A DNA stretch of 64,000 nt from an uncultured Bacteroidia bacterium (GTDB lineage: Bacteria; Bacteroidota; Bacteroidia; Bacteroidales; UBA932), in NCBI GenBank assembly GCA_902789395.1, contig CADANY010000001.1:186001-250000 (forward strand), given 5' to 3'. Below are positions 17,701 to 25,867 of the stretch, one piece after another; position 1 is the stretch's first letter, and every line of letters starts with the position of its first letter. The position numbers were made by a program, and so were the translations under genes. Below the pieces are notes generated by a model. The model ran no database searches and was not told the DNA's origin. It saw nothing but the letters and a program-made list of their open reading frames with translations.

Positions 17701-17925
17701 AACATGTGATTCATCAACATAGACGGCTATGCTTTCACGACCCGTCCACTCCGGATAATAGATTCCCCCTTCCGGGCCGGAAAGATACGTCCTTGTTTCA
17801 TTCTCGTCTTCCAATAAAGCGACCAGTTCATGCATTTCCTCTCCTGGAATGTCAACCTCCCAATAGGTGCAGGAGGAAAGGAGAATCAATAAAGCGGAGC
17901 TAAGAACAAATTTGATCTTATTCAT
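14743..17925 (-). CDS. Lipoprotein fusing fimbrillin-like, LRR and M64 metallopeptidase domains
   Basis: 1060 residues. The signal ends at the lipobox LLSSC (cysteine 19). Residues about 45-290 look like a fimbrillin/Mfa-type beta domain (TRTYLSGPEGG, VAFYPYGSEDSYDG). About 300-730 carry BspA-type leucine-rich repeats (ITIPEGVLSAH, DFVIPEGVLYLSDSVF, SLTLPESIKGV). About 745-1040 form an M64 (IgA-peptidase-like) zinc protease: GIDLVLMGDAF, then HHEAGGHGFAKLADEYGYES near residue 892, the HExxH...DE motif. It is likely surface-anchored. The part around 15.9-17.9 kb is visibly AT-richer than its neighbours, suggesting a separate origin for the LRR and N-terminal modules. It follows the BACON gene by 12 bases. 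Confidence 0.85.
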   Translation of the reverse strand: MNKIKFVLSSALLILLSSCTYWEVDIPGEEMHELVALLEDENETRTYLSGPEGGIYYPEWTGRESIAVYVDESHVASRYAFVSQGESRQATFAGPGAGKKYVAFYPYGSEDSYDGKDLTFTLPGEQVFVPGSFGDGSFPMLAVSESNTLYFKNLCSVLKVSMTGNTNVQSITFIANDPQHSVSGKATVSIKDASSPVPVMAEGGSSSVRLSCEGVLLSKDVPTDFFLVIPPGTYRGGFTLKIKTTEGTVERTTDKDVVFERSQFRSFPLFECSGGELDPEDLPENVILYKTRSGRKLGVDEWFIDSGNGNTTQIISDRYENGWGKIICDGPIRNIGVGFFRGRELTEIHLPPSVESISQWAFQAVLLEEFTVPEQIRTIELEAFMDCSHLIRFYGPYVTADGKTIIIDNEIVAHIVDNEEIITIPEGVLSAHTGSFVYPGGSREKVKGIVFPEGFTLITYNNFNYLPNLEYVTLSSTCQLAWSSTFEYCPCLREFRGNSSWIKDNGRCLVDPEGYLIAFAGAGISDFVIPEGVLYLSDSVFGGYDSLFSLTLPESIKGVRNAPFAGADNLSFIYGKYASPDAHSVVINGEIVAVAPAVEEYVSPPGATKIGWALFGDRVKKITLNDCVMETDGYAFYYASNLETLILSSSMKEISYYCFNPNRVLKDVYFRSSTPPACGPLMDGSGKFSNDLVVHVPEESLEAYRNAPQWSFFAPYFQGYKVDDLPAVDSDGTVVTLQKATEGQGIDLVLMGDAFIQEQIEDGTYGAVMRKMLNAFFSVEPYHSYRNYFNVYQVDVVSERKGYGGNGQKLGTWFGEGTKVGGNDATCLSYARKAVGNDRMDNVLVLVAMDTTAYAGTCYMTHSSAYQGDWGEGPSVAYFPLGKTDEILAQLVHHEAGGHGFAKLADEYGYESQGAVTQEKINETHSLESYGWWKNVDFTSDPAQVKWSHFLKDERYRNEGLGVYEGGLTFISGVWRPSRSSIMLNNTGGFNAPSREAIWYRLHKLAYGKGWQYHYEDFVSYDAINRKASASAPSYSPREVLPPLHPPVVTYMDSNEADKK

Positions 17926-17937
17926 GGTTGGTCCTCC

Positions 17938-19944
17938 CTATAATTCAATATCATTACCAGGAACGATTCCCTCATTCCTACCTCCCGATACAGATTCTGC
18001 CGTCTGAACTTTCAAAGACTCTCCTAAAGGGACCGTCAGGCAATTGTCTACATAATAATTTCCGTAATCACGGGATTGGACTCTTCCTGAAGACGGGAAT
18101 TCTGTCTGTACGTATGCCAGTATTTTCATCTTGTCCATAGCATACACCTGAGGAATAGATACCGTATAGGAGAAATCTTTGTAACCGTTATCTTTCGTGA
18201 TGGAAAAGCGCTCGCCGGAAATATCGTTAACGGCAACCCTGGCAACATCATTATGTGTAATAATCGGGGTCGGCGCACCGGATTGCATTGCCTTGATACC
18301 ATCTTCAAGAATCAAGACTGTGAGTTTGTAATTCCCGCTTTTCTTGGCATAAACTGTCAAATTGATAGTGACCTCACGACCGGACATATAAGATGAGATA
18401 GAGAATCCGGTTTTCGTTTTGAATAAAGACTCCGTCTCTTTAACCGCTGTGACGACCTTGGGAGCAGCAATCTCCTTTCCTTCATTCATTATTTGCGTTC
18501 TTCCGTCCACGATACCAGTCGGATAGCCTGTTACATAAAACTGATTATCAAGTACGTACATCGGAGAAAAGTACAATTCACTATCGTACCCATGGAGTGC
18601 GACATGAATCAGTTTGTCAGGATAGCTTTCCTGAGCAGCGATCACGGTTTCATACATAATCGGGCAGGCGGGGCACCAGGTCGCCGTAAAACGCATGAAA
18701 AGCGACCGGTGATAAAACTCCTGGTTCCAGTCAACGTCGATGACCCTCGGTTTCTGGCTGATCTGTACCGGGACACAGACATTCTCGTCGTTGCAGAATA
18801 CGATCACCCCGCTCCGAGGTTCCTCGACCCGGTTCGACGAGGCGATAAACGTATGCGTGCGTGTTGTGGCACGAGTCGAGACTTCCTTGATCCACTCGGG
18901 GATCGACGTTACTTTATAACCGATCGTCGAGGTGACCTTGATCTCGAACTTACCGCCCTCAGGCTCCAGTTCTACCCTCTCAGGAGATAACGAGAACTTG
19001 ACCAGCTGTTTTTGGGTTATCGTCACCGTTTCGACAAGGCCATTCTCCCTGTTAGAGAAAACAATCTTGCCGGCTCTCGGCTTCTCTTCCGGATTCGCTG
19101 CAACTAAGAAACTGCGTGTATGCGTCGAAACCACACTCCGCGTCTTGTCTTCGGCAAGCCATGCGGAACCCTCCGTTATCTTACATTCGAAGTCGACATT
19201 GCTCTTCAGTTCGACCGTAACCGCTCCGCCTTCCGACCCGACATTGAACTCCTTCTGCGTCAGGATGATACAAGGGGCCATCCCCTCCTGGTAAACATGG
19301 ACCGTCTCACCGACGTTGCCCGACATAAACGATATGTCCCCCTGACGGGGCTCCGACTCCGGGTTCGTCCGCACTTCGAAATGGACCTTGTCCGTCGTCA
19401 TTCCCTTCGTTTCGACCGGGATGATCCACTCCGTCGCAGACTTCGACACCGCATAGCTGAACTCCGTATTGTGGCGGACCTCGACCTCAAACGTTCCGCC
19501 TTCAGACGGAACTTCGACCTTTGAGGGGGTCAGGAATACAGCATCCAGCTGTTTCTGCGTCACTACGACCGTCCGCTTATTCTCTCCGCAGATAAGCGTG
19601 ATCGAACAGTTCCGGTCCATATACGACTCATTTGCCGTTACGCTGACTTTCAGCTGTGTATCGACGGAGGCGCCGCTTGAAGGCGAGAACGAGCACCAGT
19701 CTACCGCTCCGCCGCTCACGGAGGCTTCCCAGTTTCCCGTCGCTTTGATCGCCACATTCGCCGTTCCGCCGGAAGACGGAAATACCAGGCTCACATTCGT
19801 CTCGGACGACCAGTTGACCTCGACCGAGGCGCTGCCCGAAGAGCCCGTCTCCGGGAACGTCAGGTCCGGAGGAATCGGCGTGCAGGAAAAAGACGCCAAA
19901 GTCAGCATTGCCAAAACCGAAACCCAATAGGATATTTTTTTCAT
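17938..19944 (-). CDS. Lipoprotein with four BACON domains and a C-terminal Omp28/thioredoxin domain
   Basis: 668 residues. The lipobox is LASFSC (cysteine 20). Four consecutive BACON-type beta-sandwich repeats occupy about residues 45-390. Each opens with a variant of VxVPSEGGTFEVEV, has a W or ATEWI core, and ends VTITQK (VVVTQKQL, VHVYQEG, VTITQKQL, VQISQKP). Residues about 400-668 repeat the Omp28 layout of the 12-kb lipoprotein: RFTATWCPACPIMYE with a CxxC pair, GYPTGIVDG, and a beta-rich end. BACON domains usually bind carbohydrate or act as spacers on the surface. It starts 26 bases after the GH92 stop with no terminator visible. Confidence 0.88.
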   Translation of the reverse strand: MKKISYWVSVLAMLTLASFSCTPIPPDLTFPETGSSGSASVEVNWSSETNVSLVFPSSGGTANVAIKATGNWEASVSGGAVDWCSFSPSSGASVDTQLKVSVTANESYMDRNCSITLICGENKRTVVVTQKQLDAVFLTPSKVEVPSEGGTFEVEVRHNTEFSYAVSKSATEWIIPVETKGMTTDKVHFEVRTNPESEPRQGDISFMSGNVGETVHVYQEGMAPCIILTQKEFNVGSEGGAVTVELKSNVDFECKITEGSAWLAEDKTRSVVSTHTRSFLVAANPEEKPRAGKIVFSNRENGLVETVTITQKQLVKFSLSPERVELEPEGGKFEIKVTSTIGYKVTSIPEWIKEVSTRATTRTHTFIASSNRVEEPRSGVIVFCNDENVCVPVQISQKPRVIDVDWNQEFYHRSLFMRFTATWCPACPIMYETVIAAQESYPDKLIHVALHGYDSELYFSPMYVLDNQFYVTGYPTGIVDGRTQIMNEGKEIAAPKVVTAVKETESLFKTKTGFSISSYMSGREVTINLTVYAKKSGNYKLTVLILEDGIKAMQSGAPTPIITHNDVARVAVNDISGERFSITKDNGYKDFSYTVSIPQVYAMDKMKILAYVQTEFPSSGRVQSRDYGNYYVDNCLTVPLGESLKVQTAESVSGGRNEGIVPGNDIEL

Positions 19945-19970
19945 AAGTATCTGATGGTTAAATCATATAA

Positions 19971-22115
19971 CTATCTCTCGATCATTTCAAAAACGAGTTC
20001 ACCACCTTCGAGAAGTTCGGATAGAGTAATAGAAGGAGCGGAAACCTGGACTCCGTTTAAGGTAATCTTTCCGACATATTTCGCCGTTTCCGAAAGGCCT
20101 TTGGCACGGACTTTCAAGAGCTTCCCGCCCGGCATCCGAAGGTCAGCCCCGGGAATCTGCGGCGCGCCGAAAACAAAGGTATCGCTTGCAGGATCAACCG
20201 GATAGAATCCCAAAGCGGAAAAGACATACCAGGCAGACATCTGCCCGCAGTCTTCATTTCCGCAAAGGCCGTCAGGCTGGTCTGTATAGTAACGGTCGCA
20301 GACTTCCCGGATCACTTCAGCCGTCCGGTCCGGGCGACCGGCCAGGGCATAGAGATAAGCCACGTGATGGCTCGGCTCATTACCATGGGCATACTGACCG
20401 ATCAAACCGGAAACATCCGGGACATATCCGGTTACGGACTCGTCCGGAGTAAAGACGAACAGGCTGTCGAGTTTTGTGACAAAAGCATCCTTCCCTCCCA
20501 TAATTTCAATCAAGCCGGGTACATCCTGCAGCACATGCCAGGTATACTGCCAGCAATTGCCTTCCGTGTAATCGCCTCCTTTGCTCGATGTCTGGTAACT
20601 GAAGGGAAGGAAAGGCGTACGCCAATTCCCTTCGGAATCCCTGCCCCGTGCCAGACGGGTCGAAGGATCATAGACATTCCGGTAATACTGGGAACGTTTC
20701 CTGAAGAAAAGGGCATCTTCCGTATATCCGAGTTTTTCGGCCAGAAGGGCAGCACAATAGTCATCGTATCCCATTTCAAGGGTCCTTGCGATCGACTCGG
20801 ATCCGGCCAGGTCAAAGGGCAGATACCCGTAACGGTCATACAGCTCCCAGTCGGACTTCCGGTGCGGCTGAGTAAGAGACTGTTTTACAACGGAATACGC
20901 CTCATCTGCATCAACTCCGGGAAGTCCCCGGAGCGCTGCTTCAACGACAACCGGGACGGAGTGGTTCCCGATCATGCAGTAGTTCTCCTGCCCCCAGAGC
21001 GCCCAGATGGGAAGGAACCCCTGTTCACGGGCCTGCTCGATCATGGATACGGCCAGTTCTCCTCCGAACTGCGGCGTCATCATGCTATAGAAAGGATTGG
21101 CAGCACGGAACGTATCCCATTGGGAAAGCGTAGAATAGTGTTTTCCGGAAGCAGCCTGATGGATCTTGTCATCCGCACCGCGGTACTGACCGTCCACATC
21201 GGCGATATTGTTCGGCTGGATATACATATGATACAGGGCCGTGTAGAAAATCGTCTTCTCGCGGTCGCTGCCCATAACATCCGCCATGGACAAGACTTCC
21301 TGCCAGGAAGCGACCGCTGCGGAACGGGCCTTCTCGAAATCCCAGTCCGGAATCTCCGCGGCGAGATTATTCCCGGCGCCTTCCGCCGATACGCTTGAAA
21401 GGGCTATTTTCATCATGAGCGGCTTTCCGTTGTCTTCGAAGGAGAATACCCGGTAGGAAGCTTCTTTATCTTCTTCTCTCCATTCCCGCTGGGAAACGAT
21501 GGGCGAGTCGAACTGCATCACGAAGGAATACTGCCTGCGGACCCATCCGTGCACCTTGACCGTTCCCGCAAGCGTGCTGGCATCAGGGCAGGATACTTCT
21601 GCAAAGGTAACCTTCCTTCCCCCCGTCACGGAATTGAGATCCATGTACACATTCCTCCGGGGGCCGTCAAAGGTAAAGCGGTAAAGGGCCGTATGAGGGG
21701 CCGCCGTAATCTCCGTACGGACCCGGTTTTCGTCCATATAGGCAGTATAATACCCGGGCTCTGCAAACTCCGAGGACTTGTCGAAATGAGAGGCATAGTC
21801 CGTCCGGACGGAATCGGAAAAAGGCATCACGAGGATATCGCCGAGATCGGCGCATCCCGTTCCGCTCAGTCGGGTCTGGGAGAAACCGAGAAGGAGCGTA
21901 TCCGTATAACGGTATCCGCTACAGTAGTCCCAGGTATGGATTCCGGTCTGCGGCCCGGCCTGGACGAGACCATGCGGAACACAGGCGCCCGGTGATGTGT
22001 GTCCATTGAAGTCGGTCCCGATAAAGGGATCCACATAACTGACATGCCGTTCTCCGCCACTGCAGGAGAAAAGAAGTGCGGAGGCAAACGCGAGAATAAA
22101 AGGCCGTATTTTCAT
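19971..22115 (-). CDS. GH92 family glycosidase (alpha-mannosidase type)
   Basis: 714 residues, lipoprotein signal (LFSCSGG, cysteine 18). The GH92 start motif VSYVDPFIGTDFNGHTSPGA and the two active-site regions HGNEPSHHVAYLY and GLCGNEDCGQMSAWYVFSALGFYPV are present. GH92 enzymes are calcium-dependent exo-acting alpha-mannosidases working on N-glycans or mannans; the linkage preference cannot be read. It starts 3 bases after rhaT, so it belongs to the rhamnose operon, which is unexpected for a mannosidase. Compare the second GH92 (39328-41571), which has GNDD where this one has GNED. Confidence 0.93.
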   Translation of the reverse strand: MKIRPFILAFASALLFSCSGGERHVSYVDPFIGTDFNGHTSPGACVPHGLVQAGPQTGIHTWDYCSGYRYTDTLLLGFSQTRLSGTGCADLGDILVMPFSDSVRTDYASHFDKSSEFAEPGYYTAYMDENRVRTEITAAPHTALYRFTFDGPRRNVYMDLNSVTGGRKVTFAEVSCPDASTLAGTVKVHGWVRRQYSFVMQFDSPIVSQREWREEDKEASYRVFSFEDNGKPLMMKIALSSVSAEGAGNNLAAEIPDWDFEKARSAAVASWQEVLSMADVMGSDREKTIFYTALYHMYIQPNNIADVDGQYRGADDKIHQAASGKHYSTLSQWDTFRAANPFYSMMTPQFGGELAVSMIEQAREQGFLPIWALWGQENYCMIGNHSVPVVVEAALRGLPGVDADEAYSVVKQSLTQPHRKSDWELYDRYGYLPFDLAGSESIARTLEMGYDDYCAALLAEKLGYTEDALFFRKRSQYYRNVYDPSTRLARGRDSEGNWRTPFLPFSYQTSSKGGDYTEGNCWQYTWHVLQDVPGLIEIMGGKDAFVTKLDSLFVFTPDESVTGYVPDVSGLIGQYAHGNEPSHHVAYLYALAGRPDRTAEVIREVCDRYYTDQPDGLCGNEDCGQMSAWYVFSALGFYPVDPASDTFVFGAPQIPGADLRMPGGKLLKVRAKGLSETAKYVGKITLNGVQVSAPSITLSELLEGGELVFEMIER

Positions 22116-22118
22116 GGG

Positions 22119-23126
22119 TTAGAGCAATTGCGGCAGGAAAGTACTGATTATAAGAATAATGATTCCAAGGACAAGGACGCCTATCGTTTTATTGGAAACG
22201 CCCTTCCACTCTTTGAGAATAATGCCCCAGACATTCGAAAAAACGACATTCAGGGACATCAGGATACACCAGCTGAAGGTAATGAGAACCGGATAAGCGG
22301 CAAGGAACCCCTTTCCGAGACTCAGGCCGAAGAACTGACTGTACCAGAGCAAGCCGGCCAGGGCGCAGAAAAAGAGATTATTGCCCCAAAGGCTCCCTTT
22401 CTTATAATCTCCCCAAGTCTTGTTTTTTGTATTCTGGTAGAAACAGTAGACAGCGTTGGTGAGGAAACCGCCCAGGGTTACCAGCAATGTGGCCGGAAGC
22501 GTCGCAAATATCGGCTTGGTCGCGTTCCAGGTCAGAGGAGCACCGAAACTCAGACCGATATTGAAGCAGGCACTCATGAAACCGGCCAGCAGCGCGACCG
22601 CGATTCCTTTTCCGAAATTGAAGTCCTTTACGGCCTTCTTTTTCTCCTCCTCGGGAAGGGCCGCGGACTTCATGCCGCCGGCTACACCGATAATGGCGAT
22701 GCCGATCAGGGTCACGACGACCCCGATAATGACCGCCGAGGTCAGGTCAGCGGCATGTCCGGTAAAGACCGGTCCCAGGATCGCTCCGAGAGCAGAACAA
22801 GTTCCGAGGGCAATGCTCTGTCCGAGCGCGACGCCCAGATAACGCATCGAAAGGCCGAACGTCAGTCCGCCGACTCCCCAGAGCGCGCCGAACAGCATGG
22901 TCAGAAGGCTCTCCCGGGGATGGGCGGCGAAAAGGGCAGTCAGGCTCTCCCCTGCCGGAACGGCCAGAAGAGCCCCCAGAAGCGGAAACAACAGCCAAGC
23001 GAAGACCCCCTGAACGATCCAGTAACTCTCCCAGCTCCAAGACTTGATCTTATTGATGGGAACATAGCTCGAGGACTGGCAGAAGGCCCCGACGGCGATG
23101 ATGAGGAGTCCGATTACGAGGTTCAT
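22119..23126 (-). CDS. rhaT: L-rhamnose/proton symporter
   Basis: 335 residues with about ten hydrophobic segments (for example NLVIGLLIIAVGAFCQ, VFAWLLFPLLGALLA, VLVLGIIILIISTFLPQLL). The N-terminus with SSSYVPINKIKSWSWESYW and the internal MLFGALWGVGGLTFGLSMRYLG are typical of RhaT. It imports L-rhamnose across the inner membrane. Its start overlaps the rhaA stop by 4 bases, and GH92 follows after 3 bases. Confidence 0.95.
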   Translation of the reverse strand: MNLVIGLLIIAVGAFCQSSSYVPINKIKSWSWESYWIVQGVFAWLLFPLLGALLAVPAGESLTALFAAHPRESLLTMLFGALWGVGGLTFGLSMRYLGVALGQSIALGTCSALGAILGPVFTGHAADLTSAVIIGVVVTLIGIAIIGVAGGMKSAALPEEEKKKAVKDFNFGKGIAVALLAGFMSACFNIGLSFGAPLTWNATKPIFATLPATLLVTLGGFLTNAVYCFYQNTKNKTWGDYKKGSLWGNNLFFCALAGLLWYSQFFGLSLGKGFLAAYPVLITFSWCILMSLNVVFSNVWGIILKEWKGVSNKTIGVLVLGIIILIISTFLPQLL

Positions 23127-24373
23127 CTCTTTGAAGTTACTTCTTTCTCGTACCGTTCAATGGCGGAAATGAATTCCTCGCCGACAGGAACGTTGTTCTT
23201 GTAATTGAAATAATCGAAGACGGCACCGAAAGGAAGGGTCTTGGCCTCTTCGAGAAGAGCCAGACGCTGGAATCCTTGTCCGGCAGCTTCGTACTTGCGA
23301 AGTTTGTCAAGGGGTTCGAGAAGGGCGCTGAGGATGCACTTCTGCGTCGCGCGTGTGCCGATCACATAGGCGCCGATGCGGTTGATGCTGGCATCGAAAT
23401 AATCCAGCCCGACATGGGCACGGGAAAGACCGTCCGCACGGACGAGTTCCTTGAAAAGATCGAGGGTCGGGTCGTTCATGATCGTAACATGGTCGGAATC
23501 CCAGCGGACCGGACGGCTGACGTGGAGCATCAGTTCCGGAACGAAGAGGAGCAGGGACGAGACCTTGTCCGCGACGTTCTCAGTCGGCTCATAGTGGCCG
23601 GTATCGAGGGTATAGATGACCTTGCGGGTCGCGCAGTAACCCTCGTAGAAGTCCATGGAGCCGACGGTATAGCTTTCGAGACCGATGCCGAAGAGTTTCG
23701 GTTCGACGCAGCTCTTCATGCCGGGCAGATCCTCGGCGAGAATCTCATCCAGGGCGGAGGCGAGCAGCTCGCGGTAATACTTCCGGTTGACTGTCAGGTC
23801 CTTGCTACCGTCATGGACCCAGATGTTCATGATACAGGGGTCGTCCTGGGCCTTTCCCATCGCGTCTGCGATGCGGCGGCAGCGCTTGGTATGCTCGATC
23901 CAGAATTCGCGGATGGCCGGATCAGGATTGGCGAGGGAGAGGTCCCCGCTCTTGGGATGGGAGAAGGACGTGGAGTTGAAATCCAGCTTGAAATTGTTCT
24001 CCCGTGCCCATTCGATCCAACTCTGGAAATGCTCGACGCCGACCTCGTCACGGTCCACGAACTTTCCCCCGAAATCACCGTAGATCTCGTGCAGGTTGAC
24101 CCGGTGGTTGCCGGCGAGAAGGGTCTTGACAAACTCCAGGTCGCTGCGGACCTCGTCGATATTCCGGGCCCTTCCCGGATAGTTTCCGGTCGTCTGGATT
24201 CCTCCCGTCAGAGCACCGCCGCTTTCAAAACCGAGCACGTCGTCGGTCTGCCAGCAGTGGAGAGAGATCTGCTGCTTTTCGAGTTCAGCGATCGCCTTGT
24301 CGGTATCGACGCCAAGGGCAGCGTAGCGTTCGCGCGCATATTCGTACGCTTTCAGGATGTCATTCTCTTTCAT
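23123..24373 (-). CDS. rhaA: L-rhamnose isomerase
   Basis: 416 residues from ATG 24373; interconverts L-rhamnose and L-rhamnulose. Motifs closely follow the E. coli enzyme: SLHCWQTDDVLGFE, LTGGIQTTGNYPGRARN, CVEPKLFGIGLESYTVGS, LHVSRPVRWDSDHV and GLDYFDASINRIGAYVIGTR, including metal-binding His and Asp residues. The frame runs 21 codons further upstream, but ATG 24373 forms an ATGA overlap with the rhaB stop and matches the family N-terminus, so I use it. It overlaps rhaT by 4 bases. Confidence 0.96.
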   Translation of the reverse strand: MKENDILKAYEYARERYAALGVDTDKAIAELEKQQISLHCWQTDDVLGFESGGALTGGIQTTGNYPGRARNIDEVRSDLEFVKTLLAGNHRVNLHEIYGDFGGKFVDRDEVGVEHFQSWIEWARENNFKLDFNSTSFSHPKSGDLSLANPDPAIREFWIEHTKRCRRIADAMGKAQDDPCIMNIWVHDGSKDLTVNRKYYRELLASALDEILAEDLPGMKSCVEPKLFGIGLESYTVGSMDFYEGYCATRKVIYTLDTGHYEPTENVADKVSSLLLFVPELMLHVSRPVRWDSDHVTIMNDPTLDLFKELVRADGLSRAHVGLDYFDASINRIGAYVIGTRATQKCILSALLEPLDKLRKYEAAGQGFQRLALLEEAKTLPFGAVFDYFNYKNNVPVGEEFISAIERYEKEVTSKR

Positions 24374-25815
24374 ATTGTTTTCGGATAAAAGGTTTTTACT
24401 GAAAAGGTTTCCGCGATCAGGCGGCGCATTTCCCACCGGTCACGCACGAGGCCGGCCGCTTTCGCCTGGATCATGATGTTACCGATAGCCGTGGCTTCGG
24501 AGGGGCCTGCGACGACCGGCAGGCCGATCGCGTCCGCCGTCCACTGGTTCAGCAGTTCGTTGGCACTGCCTCCCCCGATGATATGAAGTTTATTGATCTT
24601 GAACGGAGCGAAAGCCTGCAGCATGTCAAGGACTTCCTTATATCGGTCGGCAAGGGAATGGAAGATGCAGGAGACGATCTGGGCATCGGAGAGATCCTTC
24701 ACTTCGTTCAGGATGACGCCCTTGTCATTCTGGGTAGAGCGAAGAATCTCCTGAACCATATCGGCAGGATTCGCAAACCGCGGATCGTCCGGATTGATCC
24801 GGCCAGGAAACGAGGCTTCCCGGCGGGCCATGTCAACCAGTTCCGGATAGGAATAGTCCTTCCCTGCGGCTTTCCAGACCTTTCGGCACTGTTCCAGAAG
24901 CCACATTCCCGTAATGTTCTTCAGAAAACGGGTCGTTCCCTCGATGCCGCCCTCGTTGGTAAAATTGAGACGGGCAGATTCCTCATTGATAATCGGTTCT
25001 GGGGATTCAATGCCCATCAGGCTCCATGTCCCGCTGCTGAGATAAGCAAAATGCGCATCCTCCGCAGGAACCGCGGCGATGGCCGAGGCCGTATCATGTC
25101 CGGCAACAGCGATAACGGGGACCGGTCCGAGACCGGTTTCAGCTGCGAGTTCCGGCTTCAGGACCCCGGTCTGTGATCCGGGAGAGACGATCGGAAGCAG
25201 GACGTCCGTCCGTATACCCAATTTTTCCAGAAGGGCCGTATCGAACCCGCGGGTTACCTGGTCCATCATCCCGGATGTCGATGCATCTGTGTACTCGCAG
25301 ACGCGGTTTCCGGTCAGAAGATAGCCGAGAAGGTCGGGCATAAACAAAATGGACGCTGCCTGCGCAAGTGAAGGATCCTGCGCCTTCGTCTGGGCATAAA
25401 GCTGAAAGACTGTATTGAAATCCATGATCTGGATGCCGGTCCTCATATAGAGATCATCGCGGGGGATCTCCCGGAAAACACGTTCGGGAATTCCTTTCGT
25501 ATACAAGTCCCTGTAACAACGCGGGAGGCCTGTCAGTTCTCCGTCTTTGCCGATGCAACCGAAATCGACACCCCACGTATCGATCCCGATTGAATCCAGA
25601 CGTATCTTTTTCTGTCCCAAGTCTTTCAGGCAGGAAATAATGTGCCTGCCCAAAGAAACGGTATCCCAGAACAGTTTCCCTTCTTTTTCAATTACTTCCG
25701 TGGGGAAACGGCTTACTTCCTCCATCCGGAATGAACCGCCGTCGAACGTTGCAAGGATCCCGCGGCAGGAAGTCGCGCCGCAGTCAATTGCCAAAAAGGT
25801 ATGGGTTTCGGTCAT
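24370..25815 (-). CDS. rhaB: Rhamnulokinase, carrying an in-frame repeat insertion
   Basis: 481 residues from ATG 25815; phosphorylates L-rhamnulose. FGGY-kinase motifs are present: FLAIDCGATSCRGIL (phosphate 1), DTWGVDFG, AVAGHDTASA, YLSSGTWSLMG and HIIGGGSANELLNQ. Around residues 355-376 the usual loop between ANPADMV and the helix with CIFHSLADRYKE is replaced by EILRSTQNDKGVILNEVKDL, which is encoded by a 58-base inverted repeat at 24692-24749. The frame is intact on both sides, so the enzyme may be active with a lengthened loop. A TTG two codons upstream is a less likely start. It heads the rha operon. Confidence 0.94.
   Translation of the reverse strand: MTETHTFLAIDCGATSCRGILATFDGGSFRMEEVSRFPTEVIEKEGKLFWDTVSLGRHIISCLKDLGQKKIRLDSIGIDTWGVDFGCIGKDGELTGLPRCYRDLYTKGIPERVFREIPRDDLYMRTGIQIMDFNTVFQLYAQTKAQDPSLAQAASILFMPDLLGYLLTGNRVCEYTDASTSGMMDQVTRGFDTALLEKLGIRTDVLLPIVSPGSQTGVLKPELAAETGLGPVPVIAVAGHDTASAIAAVPAEDAHFAYLSSGTWSLMGIESPEPIINEESARLNFTNEGGIEGTTRFLKNITGMWLLEQCRKVWKAAGKDYSYPELVDMARREASFPGRINPDDPRFANPADMVQEILRSTQNDKGVILNEVKDLSDAQIVSCIFHSLADRYKEVLDMLQAFAPFKINKLHIIGGGSANELLNQWTADAIGLPVVAGPSEATAIGNIMIQAKAAGLVRDRWEMRRLIAETFSVKTFYPKTI
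24692..24749. repeat. Imperfect palindromic repeat inside rhaB
   Basis: Two 27-base arms (24692-24718 and 24723-24749) form an inverted repeat around a 4-base spacer. Eighteen of 27 positions match, and all nine mismatches are transitions. The translated text ILRSTQNDKGVILNEVKDL is of the kind given by dispersed intergenic palindromes in many bacterial genomes. No other copy was noticed in this window. Confidence 0.8.
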
Positions 25816-25867
25816 TATCAATTATTTAAGTGGTCAGTAAATATACGAAAAAATCTTCAATCCGGGA

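Noticed and set aside
12041..19944. Type IX secretion cargo status for the surface proteins
   Set aside because: None of the C-termini shows a recognisable T9SS sorting domain, and several have lipoprotein signals instead.
24370..25815. rhaB as a pseudogene because of the foreign segment
   Set aside because: The frame is intact on both sides and all kinase motifs remain.
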